A stretch of DNA of 64,000 bases from Massilia sp. Root335 (GCF_001425685.1 NZ_LMCY01000006.1:209-64208), one strand, 5' to 3'; positions 16,028-24,718 are shown, numbered from the stretch's first letter. Notes: generated by a model from the sequence alone, not told the origin. Numbers and translations: made by a program.

Positions 16028-18243
16028 GCCGTCGCCAGGTCGAACGGCAGCTTGCGCAGGCGCTTGCCGGTCAGCGTGAACACGGCATTGGCCAGCGCGG
16101 GCGCCAGCGGCGGCAGGCCCGGTTCGCCGATGCCCGTCGGCGCATCCTGCGACGGGACGATGTGGACGTCGATGTGCGGCATGTCGTTCATGCGCGCCAC
16201 CGTGTAGTCGTTGAAGTTCTGCTGCTCGACGACGCCATCCTTGAGCGTGATGCGCGCGCCCGGCAACGTCGTGCCGAGGCCCATCAGCGCCGCGCCCTGG
16301 ATCTGCGCCTCGATGGACATCGGATTGACCGGCAGGTTGCAGTGCACGGCGGCCGTGACCTTGTGCACCCTGGGGCTGCCGTCGACGACGGACGCTTCGA
16401 CGACGTAGGCGACGACCGTGTTGAACGATTCGTGCAGCGCCACGCCGTAGGCATGCCCTTTCGGCAGCGTCTTCTTGCCGTAGCCGGACTTCGCCACGGC
16501 GAGGTCCAGCGCCGCGTGATGGCGCACGTGCTTCGCGTCGATCAGCTTCTTGCGATACGCGACCGGGTCCTGGCCCGCCGCGTGCGCGGCTTCGTCGATC
16601 AGCGTCTCCATCACGAACGCCGTGTGCGTGGACCCCACGGAGCGCCACCACAGCACGGGCACGTTGGCCTTGGCCGCATGCGCCGTCAGGTTCAGCGGCA
16701 CGTCGTAGGGATCGCCCATGCCTTCGACCATCGTGCTGTCGACGCCGTTCTTGACCATGAACGGTTCGAACGTGGTGCCGGTGATGATCGACTGGCCGAC
16801 GATCGTGTGGTCCCAGGCGACGATGTTGCCGTCGGCATCGAGGCCGATGTCGGCGCGGTGCACGTGCGACGGACGATAGTAGCCGCCGCGGATGTCGTCC
16901 TCGCGGCTCCAGATCAGCTTCACCGGACCGGCGTGGCCCGCGGCTTTATAGGCCTTGGCGACGTGGACGGCTTCGACGACGAAGTCCGACGTCGGCGTGG
17001 CGCGCCGGCCGAAGCCGCCGCCCGCCATCATCGTGTTGAGCGTGACCTGCCCGGGCTTGAGGCCGGCCACCGCGGCGGCCGCGGCCTGGTCGACACCCTG
17101 GAACTGCGAGCCGACCCACAAGGTGCAGGCGTCGTCGCGGAGGTCGACCGTGCAGTTGATCGGTTCCATCGGCGCGTGCGCCAGGTAGGGGAATTCGTAG
17201 ACGGCCGAGATTTTTTTCGCGGCGCCGGCCAGCTTCGACGTATCGGCCTTGCGCGCGACGGCGCCCGGCGTCCTGGACAGCTCGGCGAACTGCGCCATCT
17301 GCTTGCCGCTGTCGACTTTTTCGACGGCGCTCGTGTCCCACTCGATGGCGAGCAGGTCGCGCGCCTGCTTGGCCGGCCAGTAGCCGTCGGCGACGACGGC
17401 CACGCCGCTGCCGCCGCGGTCCACCGGCACTTCCAGCACGGCGATCACGCCGCGCAGCGCCCTGGCCTTGGCGGCGTCGAACTTCGCGACCTTCGCGCCG
17501 AACACGGGCGGATGCGCGACGACGGCGACCCTGGTGCCGGCCGGTTTGACGTCGAGGCCGAACTGCTGGCGGCCCGTCGACTTGGCGCGGGCGTCCAGGC
17601 GCGGCATCGGCTTGCCGATGTAGCGGAACGTCTTCTGGTCTTTCAGCACGATCGTTTCCGGCACCGGCAGCGCCATCGCCGCGTCGGCCAGCGCGCCGTA
17701 GGTGGCCTTCTGGCCCGCCGGGCCATAAACGACGCCCTTCGCGGTGCGGCATTGCGCCGGGCTCACGTTCCACTGCCGGGCGGCGGCGCCAATCAGCATC
17801 GCGCGGGCGCGGGCGCCCACTTCGCGGTACTGCGTGAACGAGTGGGCGATGGTGCCCGAGCCGCCCGTGATCTGGATGCCGAAGACCGGGTCCTTGTACA
17901 CGTCGCCGGCGGGCGCCAGTTCGGCGCGCATCTGGCTCCAGTCGGCATCCAGTTCGTCCGCGATCACCATCGGCAGGCCCGTGTGCACGCCCTGGCCGAA
18001 CTCCAGGCGGTTGACGATCACGGTCACGGTGTTGTCCGGCGCCACGCGCAGGAAGGCGTTCGGGGCGTAGACGGTCGGCTTGGCGGCGTCGGCCGCACGG
18101 GCGATGCGCCCGCCGGCCGGCAGCACGAAGCCCAGCACGAGGCCACCGGTGGCGGCGGCGCCGGCTTTCAGGAAGCCGCGGCGGGAGGCCGGGGCAAGGC
18201 GGCCGGCCTTGGCCGCCACATTCTTCATCAGGTCGAATCGCAT
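16024..18243 (-). CDS. Molybdenum hydroxylase large subunit (IorB-like, Tat-exported)
   Basis: 739 aa. The N-terminus has a twin-arginine signal, SRRGFLKAGAAATGGLVLGF (about residues 20-39), as in the periplasmic isoquinoline 1-oxidoreductase / aldehyde dehydrogenase large subunits. The body has the family blocks VNRLEFGQGVHTGLPMVIAD, TMMAGGGFGRRATPTSDFVVEA and the C-terminal GIGEPGLPPLAPALANAVF, which contains the catalytic glutamate of xanthine-oxidase-family enzymes (GIGEPG). The start at 18243 is chosen for its GGAG site and tail position; an in-frame ATG upstream overlaps the small subunit. The substrate, an N-heterocycle or aldehyde, cannot be told. It is cotranscribed with the 2Fe-2S subunit and the MocA-like gene. 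Confidence 0.9.
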   Translation of the reverse strand: MRFDLMKNVAAKAGRLAPASRRGFLKAGAAATGGLVLGFVLPAGGRIARAADAAKPTVYAPNAFLRVAPDNTVTVIVNRLEFGQGVHTGLPMVIADELDADWSQMRAELAPAGDVYKDPVFGIQITGGSGTIAHSFTQYREVGARARAMLIGAAARQWNVSPAQCRTAKGVVYGPAGQKATYGALADAAMALPVPETIVLKDQKTFRYIGKPMPRLDARAKSTGRQQFGLDVKPAGTRVAVVAHPPVFGAKVAKFDAAKARALRGVIAVLEVPVDRGGSGVAVVADGYWPAKQARDLLAIEWDTSAVEKVDSGKQMAQFAELSRTPGAVARKADTSKLAGAAKKISAVYEFPYLAHAPMEPINCTVDLRDDACTLWVGSQFQGVDQAAAAAVAGLKPGQVTLNTMMAGGGFGRRATPTSDFVVEAVHVAKAYKAAGHAGPVKLIWSREDDIRGGYYRPSHVHRADIGLDADGNIVAWDHTIVGQSIITGTTFEPFMVKNGVDSTMVEGMGDPYDVPLNLTAHAAKANVPVLWWRSVGSTHTAFVMETLIDEAAHAAGQDPVAYRKKLIDAKHVRHHAALDLAVAKSGYGKKTLPKGHAYGVALHESFNTVVAYVVEASVVDGSPRVHKVTAAVHCNLPVNPMSIEAQIQGAALMGLGTTLPGARITLKDGVVEQQNFNDYTVARMNDMPHIDVHIVPSQDAPTGIGEPGLPPLAPALANAVFTLTGKRLRKLPFDLATA

Positions 18244-18253
18244 GCGGGTCTCC

Positions 18254-18712
18254 TTACGCCAGGGTCTTGGCGGCATCCTTGATGGCCGCGCGGATGCGTT
18301 GATAGGTGCCGCAGCGGCAGATGTTGCCGCTCATGGCGTTGTCGATGTCGGTGTCCGTCGGCTTTTTGTTCACGCGCAGGAGGGCCGTGGCGCTCATCAC
18401 CTGGCCGCTCTGGCAATAGCCGCATTGCGGGACGTCGTGCCTGACCCAGGCGTCCTGCACGGCCTTGCCGACCTTGTCGGTTTCCATCGCTTCGATCGTC
18501 GTGACCTTGTGGCCGACGGCCGCCGAGATCGGCGTGACGCAGGAACGGATCGCCTGCCCGTCCAGGTGCACGGTGCACGCGCCGCACAGCGCGGCGCCGC
18601 AGCCGAACTTGGTGCCGGTCATGTCGAGGTTGTCGCGCAGCGTCCACAGGATGGGCGTGGAGGGATCGGCGTCGACCTGCACGTCGCGCCCGTTGATGTT
18701 CAAAGTGATCAT
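18254..18712 (-). CDS. (2Fe-2S)-binding subunit of the molybdenum hydroxylase (IorA-like)
   Basis: 152 aa with two iron-sulfur domains. The plant-type ferredoxin domain has C38, C43, C46 and C58 ([13 protein letters not shown]), and the helical domain has the [10 protein letters not shown] and [12 protein letters not shown] cysteines. It carries electrons from the molybdenum centre in the partner subunit, whose start is 10 nt downstream. The ATG at 18712 has a GGGAG site. There is no FAD subunit in the operon, as expected for IorAB-type enzymes that pass electrons to cytochromes or quinones. It lacks its own signal, so it is probably exported by hitchhiking on the Tat signal of the large subunit (inference). 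Confidence 0.92.
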   Translation of the reverse strand: MITLNINGRDVQVDADPSTPILWTLRDNLDMTGTKFGCGAALCGACTVHLDGQAIRSCVTPISAAVGHKVTTIEAMETDKVGKAVQDAWVRHDVPQCGYCQSGQVMSATALLRVNKKPTDTDIDNAMSGNICRCGTYQRIRAAIKDAAKTLA

Positions 18713-18763
18713 GACTTCTCCCTTGTTCTGGTTTGTCGTTGCTTCTTGTATTTGCGTCATGCC

Positions 18764-18840
18764 TGCGTTTGGTGGGCGGAGGCCGCCCACCCTACGTCTT
18801 TTTGGCGTAGGGTGGGCACCCCGTGCCCACCAGGCGTTTG
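18764..18840. repeat. Palindromic repeat between the molybdenum hydroxylase operon and dsbC
   Basis: Two facing arms, GTTTGGTGGGCGGAGGCCGC (from 18767) and its imperfect complement ending GTGCCCACCAGGCGTTTG at 18840, separated by the centre CCTACGTCTTTTTGGCGTAGG. Each arm is itself an inverted repeat of GGTGGGC/GCCCACC. This looks like a REP/BIME-type dispersed element; the copy number in the genome cannot be seen here. Confidence 0.6.
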
Positions 18841-18852
18841 CGTCGTTGCGGC

Positions 18853-18878
18853 GAAAAAAGCCCGGCGGTGCCGGGCTT
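18853..18878 (-). terminator. Rho-independent terminator of dsbC
   Basis: On the minus strand the 8-bp stem AAGCCCGG/CCGGGCTT (18858-18878, 5-nt loop) is followed by a run of six T (18854-18859 on the + strand as A). It sits 4 nt after the dsbC stop. Confidence 0.85.
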
Positions 18879-18881
18879 GGA

Positions 18882-19604
18882 TTACTGCTTGAGGGAGGCG
18901 AGTTTGGCCTCGAGCGTCTTCTGGTCGACGGCGCCCGGAATCCGGCTGCCGTCCGAGAAGAAGATCGCCGGCGTGCCCGTGATATGCAGCTTCTGGCCAA
19001 GCGCCAGCACCTTGTCGTTCGGCGACTCGCAGCTCGCTGGCGCGGCCGGCGCCGGCTTGCCGTTGATCATCCAGTCGTCCCAGGCCTTGGCGCGGTCCGG
19101 CGCACACCACACGTTCTTCGACTTGTCGAACGAATCCGGCGCCAGGATGTTGTACATGAACGTGTAGATCGTCACGTTGTCCATGTTCTTCAGCGTCGTC
19201 TGGCGCAGGCGCTTGCAGTAGCCGCAGTTCGGGTCCTCGAACACGGCGATCACGCGCTTGCCGTCGCCCTTGACCTGCTTGATGGCGTCGCCCAGCGGCA
19301 GGTCGGAGAATTTGACCTTGTTGATGTCGTCGATGCGCTCGCGCGTCAGGTCGCGCGTCGACTTGGCATCGTAGACGTGGCCGATGATCAGGTACTCGCC
19401 CTTCTTGTCCGTGTACAGGATGTCGCCGGCGACGCGCAATTCATACAGGCCGGCATACGGCGTTTCCTTGATCGATTCGATCTTGGCACCGCCCAGGCGC
19501 GGTTCGATCGCCTTCTTGATGTTGGCTTCGACCGAATTCTGCGCGCCGACGCACGACGTCATCAAGCCGGTCGCCAGCAGGACGGCGAGCTTCGTTTTAC
19601 CCAT
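18882..19604 (-). CDS. dsbC: Thiol:disulfide interchange protein DsbC
   Basis: 240 aa. The signal peptide (residues 1-22; [20 protein letters not shown]) sends it to the periplasm. The dimerisation domain is at about 25-85, then a linker, then a thioredoxin domain with the active-site pair C127-G-Y-C130 and cis-Pro segment TGTPAIFF near 205. A second cysteine pair (CAPDRAKAW... and CESP) matches the structural disulfide of DsbC. It isomerises wrongly formed disulfides and is kept reduced by DsbD. The start has a normal spacing to an A-rich ribosome region, and a terminator follows 4 nt after the stop. It is downstream of the UbiH-family gene on the same strand, 29 nt apart. Confidence 0.95.
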   Translation of the reverse strand: MGKTKLAVLLATGLMTSCVGAQNSVEANIKKAIEPRLGGAKIESIKETPYAGLYELRVAGDILYTDKKGEYLIIGHVYDAKSTRDLTRERIDDINKVKFSDLPLGDAIKQVKGDGKRVIAVFEDPNCGYCKRLRQTTLKNMDNVTIYTFMYNILAPDSFDKSKNVWCAPDRAKAWDDWMINGKPAPAAPASCESPNDKVLALGQKLHITGTPAIFFSDGSRIPGAVDQKTLEAKLASLKQ

Positions 19605-19633
19605 GAATGATAATTCCTTAAAGATTTGGCACG

Positions 19634-20869
19634 TTACCTGCCCATTGCATGGGCGATCAGCCGTCGCTTGACCAAGGGCAACTTATCCAGCAAGTTTAAT
19701 CCCAAATTGCGAACCACGCGCACCGGCTCCAGATTTGCGCCGAACAGACGCTCGAGGCCATCCGTGGCGAGTTGCATCAGCAACACATCTTCCTTACGCG
19801 CCCTGGCGTAGCGCGCCAGCACGCGCTCGTCGCCGATCCCTTGATGCGCATCGCGCGCGGCGACCGTGTCGAGCAGGGCAATGATGTCGCCGAAGCCCAG
19901 GTTCATGCCGTGTCCGGCCAGCGGATGCACGGCGTGGGCGGCGTCGCCGACGAGCGCCACGCGCGGCGCCGTGACCGCATGCGGGCGCACGAGCGCCAGC
20001 GGGATCGCCTTGACGGATTCCGGCTGCAGCGGTTTCAGCAGGCCCAGTTTGCTGTCCGCATACTCGCCCAGGCGGATCGCCAGCTCGCCCAGCGATTCGC
20101 CCATGATCGTGTCCGCCAGCGTGTCCGGCGCCGACCATACCAGCGACACCTGGTTGCCCGGCAGCGGCAGCAGCGCGATCACGCCATCCTTGCAGGTGAA
20201 CCATTGATATGCGACGTTGTGGTGCGGCTTTTCGCACGAGAAATTCGCCACGATGGCGCGCTGGTGGTACGAGCGGTAATCGATGCCGATGTCGCACTGT
20301 CCGCGCACCCAGGAATCGCGGCCGTCGGCGCCGACCAGCAGCTGGGCCGCGAGCACCGTGCCGTCTTCCAGCTCGACCTCGACGTCGTCCGCGCTGCTCA
20401 CGATCCGGCAGGCGCGTCCGGTGACGGTCTCGACGTTCTGGGCGAAGCGCAACGCGGCGTCGAGCGCCTGGTTCAGGTTGCTGTCCTCGACGATCCACGC
20501 GAGCGCCCCCGCATGCGCGCCGAACGCATCGAAGCCGAGATGGCCGCCCTGCTCCCCGTCGCCCTGCACGTCCATCGCGTCGACGGGCGCCACGCGCGCC
20601 ATGTCGAGCGCGCCCCACACCTTGAGCGACGACAACAGCGTATGCGCCGTGTGGTTGAGCGCGTACACGCGCACGTCCCACGGCTTCTCGCCGCCGGACG
20701 CCGCCTGCGCATCCGGGCGCGCGGGCGGCACGAGCAGCGTGACGCTGTGCCCGGCCTGCGACAGGCCGAGCGCCGCCGTCTTGGCGATCGCGCCATTGCC
20801 GACGATGCAGATGTCGCTGCGGCGGGCGACGTTGCGATGATGTGCGGAGGAAGTGGTTTGTGTGCTCAT
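19634..20869 (-). CDS. UbiH/UbiF-family FAD-dependent hydroxylase
   Basis: 411 aa, a group A flavoprotein monooxygenase. FAD motifs are all present: N-terminal dinucleotide fold SDICIVGNGAIAKTAALGLSQAG, the LLVGADGRDSWVR DG motif, and GDAAHAVHPLAGHGMNLGFGD near residue 300. The VHPLAGHGMNLG block is the signature of the UbiH/COQ6 ubiquinone-biosynthesis hydroxylases, which hydroxylate the benzene ring in quinone formation. The exact ring position is not predictable from one sequence. The ATG at 20869 is preferred to the ATG 9 nt upstream because of its position; there is no strong ribosome site for either. dsbC follows 29 nt downstream. Confidence 0.88.
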   Translation of the reverse strand: MSTQTTSSAHHRNVARRSDICIVGNGAIAKTAALGLSQAGHSVTLLVPPARPDAQAASGGEKPWDVRVYALNHTAHTLLSSLKVWGALDMARVAPVDAMDVQGDGEQGGHLGFDAFGAHAGALAWIVEDSNLNQALDAALRFAQNVETVTGRACRIVSSADDVEVELEDGTVLAAQLLVGADGRDSWVRGQCDIGIDYRSYHQRAIVANFSCEKPHHNVAYQWFTCKDGVIALLPLPGNQVSLVWSAPDTLADTIMGESLGELAIRLGEYADSKLGLLKPLQPESVKAIPLALVRPHAVTAPRVALVGDAAHAVHPLAGHGMNLGFGDIIALLDTVAARDAHQGIGDERVLARYARARKEDVLLMQLATDGLERLFGANLEPVRVVRNLGLNLLDKLPLVKRRLIAHAMGR

Positions 20870-20961
20870 GACACACATTATAGACGCTTCACCGTGGGCT
20901 GCTTCCGGCGAACAGGACGGACATTTCGCCCTCCCGCCGCAGGAAATTTGCTCGACAGGAC

Positions 20962-20990
20962 TTGCGACTTCGCAAACCCGTCGCTATAAT
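20962..20990 (+). promoter_or_regulatory. Promoter of tRNA-Phe
   Basis: -35 TTGCGA (20962-20967), 17-nt spacer, perfect -10 TATAAT (20985-20990), followed by a G+C-rich discriminator and the tRNA 12 nt downstream. This is a strong stable-RNA promoter. Confidence 0.8.
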
Positions 20991-21002
20991 CGTGCCTCCT
21001 TT

Positions 21003-21078
21003 GGCCTGGTAGCTCAGTTGGTAGAGCAGAGGATTGAAAATCCTTGTGTCGGTGGTTCGATTCCGCCCCGGGCCACCA
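21003..21078 (+). tRNA. tRNA-Phe (GAA), copy 1
   Basis: 76 nt including the encoded CCA. The acceptor stem GGCCTGG pairs with CCGGGCC (one T-G wobble). The D arm AGCTCAGTTGGTAGAGC, anticodon stem GAGGA/TCCTT with loop TTGAAAA (anticodon GAA), variable loop and the T arm GGTTCGATTCC are all regular. Identical in sequence to the second copy at 58156. Followed 20 nt later by a terminator. Confidence 0.97.
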
Positions 21079-21098
21079 AAGAATTCAGCAGCAAACGA

Positions 21099-21127
21099 AA
21101 CGCCGACCCATGCAGGTCGGCGTTTTT
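21099..21127 (+). terminator. Terminator of tRNA-Phe copy 1
   Basis: AACGCCGACC/GGTCGGCGTT hairpin (10 bp) with the hexaloop CATGCA, then T5. It is one of a family of near-identical terminators in this window. Confidence 0.9.
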
Positions 21128-21380
21128 GTTTCCGAAAACAGAACGTCTCCGTGTCCGGTCCATTGCCGGCCCTTCACCCGCCTCCCCCATCGCGGCACGC
21201 CCTGTCCTGACGACTGGTATCGGTTCAACTCCCGGTGCAACTGGCGGGATCCCATCGGCGCGACCTGCGGCCTTCAGGCCGGCTGCACAAAAATATCTGA
21301 TTGACTGTCACAAATCGCCTGCCTACAACGACTTATAGCCAGGAAGACCGCAAGTGCGTCTTTAACGTGAAGGGTAAATC
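21128..21380. other. Intergenic region, no gene seen
   Basis: About 250 nt between the tRNA terminator and the SDR-like gene. It contains no credible reading frame; the last 90 nt are AT-rich and end with an AAGGG ribosome site 6 nt before the ATG at 21381, so a promoter for that gene is likely here but no clear hexamers were found. A short segment at 21219-21236 resembles a tRNA T arm but nothing else of a tRNA is present. Confidence 0.5.
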
Positions 21381-22151
21381 ATGAAAATCGTCGTCATTGG
21401 CGGTACCGGGCTGATCGGCTCGAAAACCGTCACCATTCTTCGTCAGGGCGGCCACGAGGTCGTCGCCGCTTCGCCTAAAAGCGGTATCAACAGTGTCACC
21501 GGCGAGGGCCTGCAGCAGGCCATGGCCGGCGCGCAAGTCGTGATCGACCTCGCGAATTCGCCCTCATGGGAAGACCAGGCCGTACTGGAATTTTTCCAGA
21601 CGTCCAGCCGCAATCTCCTTGCGGCGGAAGCCGCAGCCGGCGTTCGCCACCACGTTGCGCTCTCCATCGCCGGGACCGACCGGATGCCTGACAACGGCTA
21701 TTTCCGCGCCAAGGTCGCACAAGAACAAGCGATCGTGGCTTCCGGCATTCCTTACACCATCGTCCGCGCGACCCAGTTCATGGAATTCCTCGGCGGCATC
21801 GCCGATTCAGGCATGGTCGGCAACGTCGTCAAGCTGGCGCCCGGCCAGTTCCAGCCCATCGCATCGGACGACGTCGCGGCGAACGTTGCCGAAGTCGCGC
21901 TGGCGGCGCCGCGCATGGGTATTGTCGAGATCGCCGGCCCGGAACGCGCACCGCTCAACGAATTCATCGCCCGCTACCTCAAGGCGGTCGGCGACCCGCG
22001 CCAGGTCGTCAGCGATCCCGAGGCCCGCTACTTCGGCGGCAAGGTCGGCGAACACTCGCTGGTGCCTCTGGGCGAAGCGCGCCTCGGCCGCATCGGTCTC
22101 GACGAATGGCTGCGCAACGCCAAGTCCGCAAACCAAGTGAGAACGTCATGA
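21381..22151 (+). CDS. NAD(P)-binding SDR/NmrA-like protein
   Basis: 256 aa with a Rossmann fold: nucleotide motif VVIGGTGLIGSKTVTIL (residues 3-19), then ALSIAGTDR and the extended-SDR-like Y-x3-K spacing GYFRAKVAQE (K of Y-x3-K at about 111). Members of this atypical SDR group are NAD(P)H-dependent sensors or reductases of unknown substrate. The TGA overlaps the ATG of the cupin gene (ATGA), so the two proteins are made together. The start has AAGGG 6-7 nt upstream. Confidence 0.85.
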   Translation: MKIVVIGGTGLIGSKTVTILRQGGHEVVAASPKSGINSVTGEGLQQAMAGAQVVIDLANSPSWEDQAVLEFFQTSSRNLLAAEAAAGVRHHVALSIAGTDRMPDNGYFRAKVAQEQAIVASGIPYTIVRATQFMEFLGGIADSGMVGNVVKLAPGQFQPIASDDVAANVAEVALAAPRMGIVEIAGPERAPLNEFIARYLKAVGDPRQVVSDPEARYFGGKVGEHSLVPLGEARLGRIGLDEWLRNAKSANQVRTS

Positions 22152-22561
22152 AACGCATCATTCTTTCCCTGCTGGTCGCGGGTCTGCCATTTGCCGGTGT
22201 CCATGCCGAAGCGCCGAAGGCGAAGAACGCCAAGGTAACGCTGGTCTACCAACACGAACTGCCTAATGTTCCGGGCAAGAGCCTCAAGGGCGTGCTGGTC
22301 GAATACGGTCCGGGCGGCTTTTCGCCCGGGCATACCCATCCCAAATCCGCCTTCATCTACGCGACGGTGCTGGAGGGGGCGATCCGCAGCCAGGTCAACA
22401 ACGGACCCGAGACCATCTACAAAGCGGGGCAGAATTTCTCCGAGATGCCTGGCGACCGGCACGGCGTCAGTGCCAATGCCAGCAAGACGGAGCCGGCCAA
22501 GCTGCTCGCGGTGTTCGTCGTGGACACGAACGAGAAAGAACTGACGACGCCACTCGACTGA
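22148..22561 (+). CDS. Secreted cupin-domain protein
   Basis: 137 aa. A signal peptide (MKRIILSLLVAGLPFAGVHAEA, about 21 residues) precedes one cupin barrel with motif 1 SPGHTHPKSAFIYATVLEG (metal-binding histidines HTH) and motif 2 around MPGDRHGVS. Small cupins of this kind are found as dioxygenase-like or metal-binding periplasmic proteins. Its ATG overlaps the SDR stop, so it should be cotranscribed and translationally coupled. The function of the pair is unknown. A terminator-like hairpin lies 173 nt downstream. Confidence 0.82.
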   Translation: MKRIILSLLVAGLPFAGVHAEAPKAKNAKVTLVYQHELPNVPGKSLKGVLVEYGPGGFSPGHTHPKSAFIYATVLEGAIRSQVNNGPETIYKAGQNFSEMPGDRHGVSANASKTEPAKLLAVFVVDTNEKELTTPLD

Positions 22562-22734
22562 GATGGAATCGTGCCCTCGTTGCTGAGGTGCACGAGACCT
22601 GCGACAGGGGCAGGCAGCAGGCCTGCACAGGCGCAAGGTGCAGGTGCCGCGCGCCCGTCCGCGGCTCGACCTCGCCCAAACTCGAGGTGCGGTTCGCACC
22701 GGCGACCTTCCCGTCCATTCCGATGGCGCGTGCA

Positions 22735-22771
22735 ACAACGCCGGCCCATGCAGGTCGGCGTTGTCGTTTTT
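22735..22771 (+). terminator. Terminator downstream of the SDR-cupin pair
   Basis: 12-bp stem ACAACGCCGGCC/GGTCGGCGTTGT with loop CATGCA (one G-T wobble), followed by GTCG and T5. Same loop and core as the terminator of tRNA-Phe copy 1. Confidence 0.8.
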
Positions 22772-22781
22772 GGACCGCGGC

Positions 22782-23729
22782 TCAACCGACGCGCCACAAC
22801 CGCCTCGCCTCTTCCGCGATCACATCCGGAAACTCCTCCTGAAAAAACAGCTTCCCCTCGGGCACCTGGCGTACCCCCAACGACCGCGCAAACGTCCGGT
22901 CCAGATACGCCGCGTCGGCCACGGGAAAGATCCTGTCCGCGGCACCCCACACCATCCGCACCGGCACCGTGCTCCGCTTGAGCGCCGCCTCGATCCCCGC
23001 CAGCGAGTTCGGCGCCAGCGCCTTGTGGAATTCGTGGTATTGCCTGCGCCGCAACGGCGTGCTCACCATCGGCGTGACGTAATACTCGATGACGTCGTCC
23101 GTGAGAATGGCGGGATCGTGGTACACGGCCGCGCCGAAGGTCGCGCGTGCCAGGTTCTTGTCGGTCAGCCATTTGGCGGTGTCGTTGGCGAGCGTGCCGG
23201 CGTTCGCCATGTCGAGTACCGGCTTGATCATCGGCGGCGGGCTGTCGGGTTCGGTGTCGCAGTCGGTCAGGAGCATCGTGCGCACGCGCGCCGGATACCG
23301 GACGAGGAACATCTGCGCGACCGCCCCGCCGCTGTCGGACGCGACGATGTCGACCTGGCCGACGTGCAGCGCGTCCAGCAGGGACGCCAGCATCGCCACC
23401 TGCGCAGCGGGCGCCACCGACTGGCGTTCCGGGATCTCCGAGTAGCCGAGGCCCATGAAATCCGGGGCGATACAGCGCCGGTAAGGCGCCAGGCGGTCGA
23501 GCGCGCCGCGCCATTGAAAGCCGTTCAGCGGGGCGCCGTGCAGGAACAGCGCCGCGCCGCCCGTGCCGCGCTCGACATACGCGATGCGGCCGCACGGCAG
23601 GTCGGCGAAGCGCCGCGCCTGGCGATAGGCGTTCACGCCGGTCGGCGCCGGCGGCCGTGCCGCCGCACTCAAGCCGTAGGTCGCGACGGCGGCGGCGCCT
23701 GTCAATTGCAAGAAATTCCTGCGTTTCAT
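22782..23729 (-). CDS. Tat-exported alpha/beta hydrolase with Asp nucleophile (haloalkane dehalogenase-like)
   Basis: 315 aa. The N-terminus has an RRNFLQLTGAAAVATYG twin-arginine signal. The fold is alpha/beta hydrolase (oxyanion HGAPLNGFQW). At the nucleophile elbow the sequence is VASDSGGA, with Asp in the nucleophile slot, as in haloalkane dehalogenases and epoxide hydrolases, but with Ser where those usually have Trp. A charge relay Asp/His would be at WGAADRIFP and the C-terminal part; no clear final His was picked out. The substrate is unknown. The gene has a perfect AAGGAG site and is divergent from an AraC-type regulator. Confidence 0.8.
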   Translation of the reverse strand: MKRRNFLQLTGAAAVATYGLSAAARPPAPTGVNAYRQARRFADLPCGRIAYVERGTGGAALFLHGAPLNGFQWRGALDRLAPYRRCIAPDFMGLGYSEIPERQSVAPAAQVAMLASLLDALHVGQVDIVASDSGGAVAQMFLVRYPARVRTMLLTDCDTEPDSPPPMIKPVLDMANAGTLANDTAKWLTDKNLARATFGAAVYHDPAILTDDVIEYYVTPMVSTPLRRRQYHEFHKALAPNSLAGIEAALKRSTVPVRMVWGAADRIFPVADAAYLDRTFARSLGVRQVPEGKLFFQEEFPDVIAEEARRLWRVG

Positions 23730-23866
23730 CTAGCCTCTCCTTGGTTGGGTTGGTGCATGCGAGGATGCTAGCGGCGCCGTCGCGGCCCGGCGAGCATCCT
23801 CGGCCGGTCCCGGACACAGGCGGATGATTTCCTGTAAATTAATGCGATGCGTACCCGGAGGATGCG

Positions 23867-24718
23867 ATGATCGACCGACCTTCCTGCTATCCCAGCCCTG
23901 CCGGCGGCCCGCTGCCGCTCCTCGACGTGCTGACGTCGCCGGTGCCGCCGGGGCGGTTCGATTCGCCCGTGGATGCGCGCCATGTACTGTGCCTCCACCT
24001 GGGTGCGCCGGTGCCCGTGTCCTACCGCGCCGGCAAGGCGGAGCGCCAGGGCGTGCGCTTGCATGGCCAGTTCTGCGTCGTGCCGGGCGGGTCGAGCACG
24101 CGCTGGACCATGTCGCAGCCGGCCACCTCGCTGCTGCTGCGGCTGGCCCCCGCGCACGTGCGCGCGACGGCGGAAGACATGGGACTGGGTTCGCGCACCT
24201 TCGACCTCGCGCCGGCCATCCACATCCGCGACCCGCAGATCGAACGCATCGGCTGGATGATGCAGGCCGAGGATCATGCCGCCTGTCCGGGCGGCCGGAT
24301 ATTCGCCGACAGCCTGGCCTCGGCACTTGCCGTGCGCCTGATCGCCCTGCAGGCCCCCGCGCGGGCCGCGCCGCCGGCGCGGGCGCTGCCGGCGTGGCGC
24401 CTGCGCCGCGTCATCGAGTACGTGGATGCCCATCTGGACCAGGACCTCACCCTCGCCGAACTGGCCGCCGTCGCCGAATTCAGCCCGTCGCATTTCAAGG
24501 CCCTGTTCAAGCAGGCGACCGGCACGCCGGTCCACCGGTTCGTGCTCGAGCGGCGCATCGAGCGCGCGCGCCTGCGCCTGCTCGAGGGCCGGCAAAGCAT
24601 CACGGAGATCGCGCTGGAAGCCGGCTTCGCGCACCCGAGCCACATGGCGCGCTGGATGCGCCGGCTGCTGGGGCTCGGCCCCTCGGAGATTCGCGCCGGT
24701 TGCCAGGGCGGCAGGTAG
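23867..24718 (+). CDS. AraC-family transcriptional regulator
   Basis: 283 aa. The C-terminal 95 residues hold the two HTH motifs of the AraC DNA-binding domain (LTLAELAAVAEFSPSHFKALF and ITEIALEAGFAHPSHMARWM, ending in LLGLGPSEIR). The N-terminal part (about 1-170) is a cupin-like effector domain. ATG 23867 has GGAG 6 nt upstream. It is divergent from the Asp-nucleophile hydrolase and separated from it by 137 nt, so that gene is the most likely target, but this is inference. It ends 25 nt before the tail of the large GGDEF-EAL gene on the other strand. Confidence 0.9.
   Translation: MIDRPSCYPSPAGGPLPLLDVLTSPVPPGRFDSPVDARHVLCLHLGAPVPVSYRAGKAERQGVRLHGQFCVVPGGSSTRWTMSQPATSLLLRLAPAHVRATAEDMGLGSRTFDLAPAIHIRDPQIERIGWMMQAEDHAACPGGRIFADSLASALAVRLIALQAPARAAPPARALPAWRLRRVIEYVDAHLDQDLTLAELAAVAEFSPSHFKALFKQATGTPVHRFVLERRIERARLRLLEGRQSITEIALEAGFAHPSHMARWMRRLLGLGPSEIRAGCQGGR

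Noticed and set aside
16162..18282. A 706-codon + strand open frame across the molybdenum hydroxylase gene
   Set aside because: Shadow frame; the minus strand has the Tat signal and the GIGEPG active-site motif.
21219..21236. tRNA T-arm-like segment after tRNA-Phe copy 1
   Set aside because: The stem is five pairs but the loop is one base too long and no acceptor, D or anticodon arm can be found; chance match most likely.
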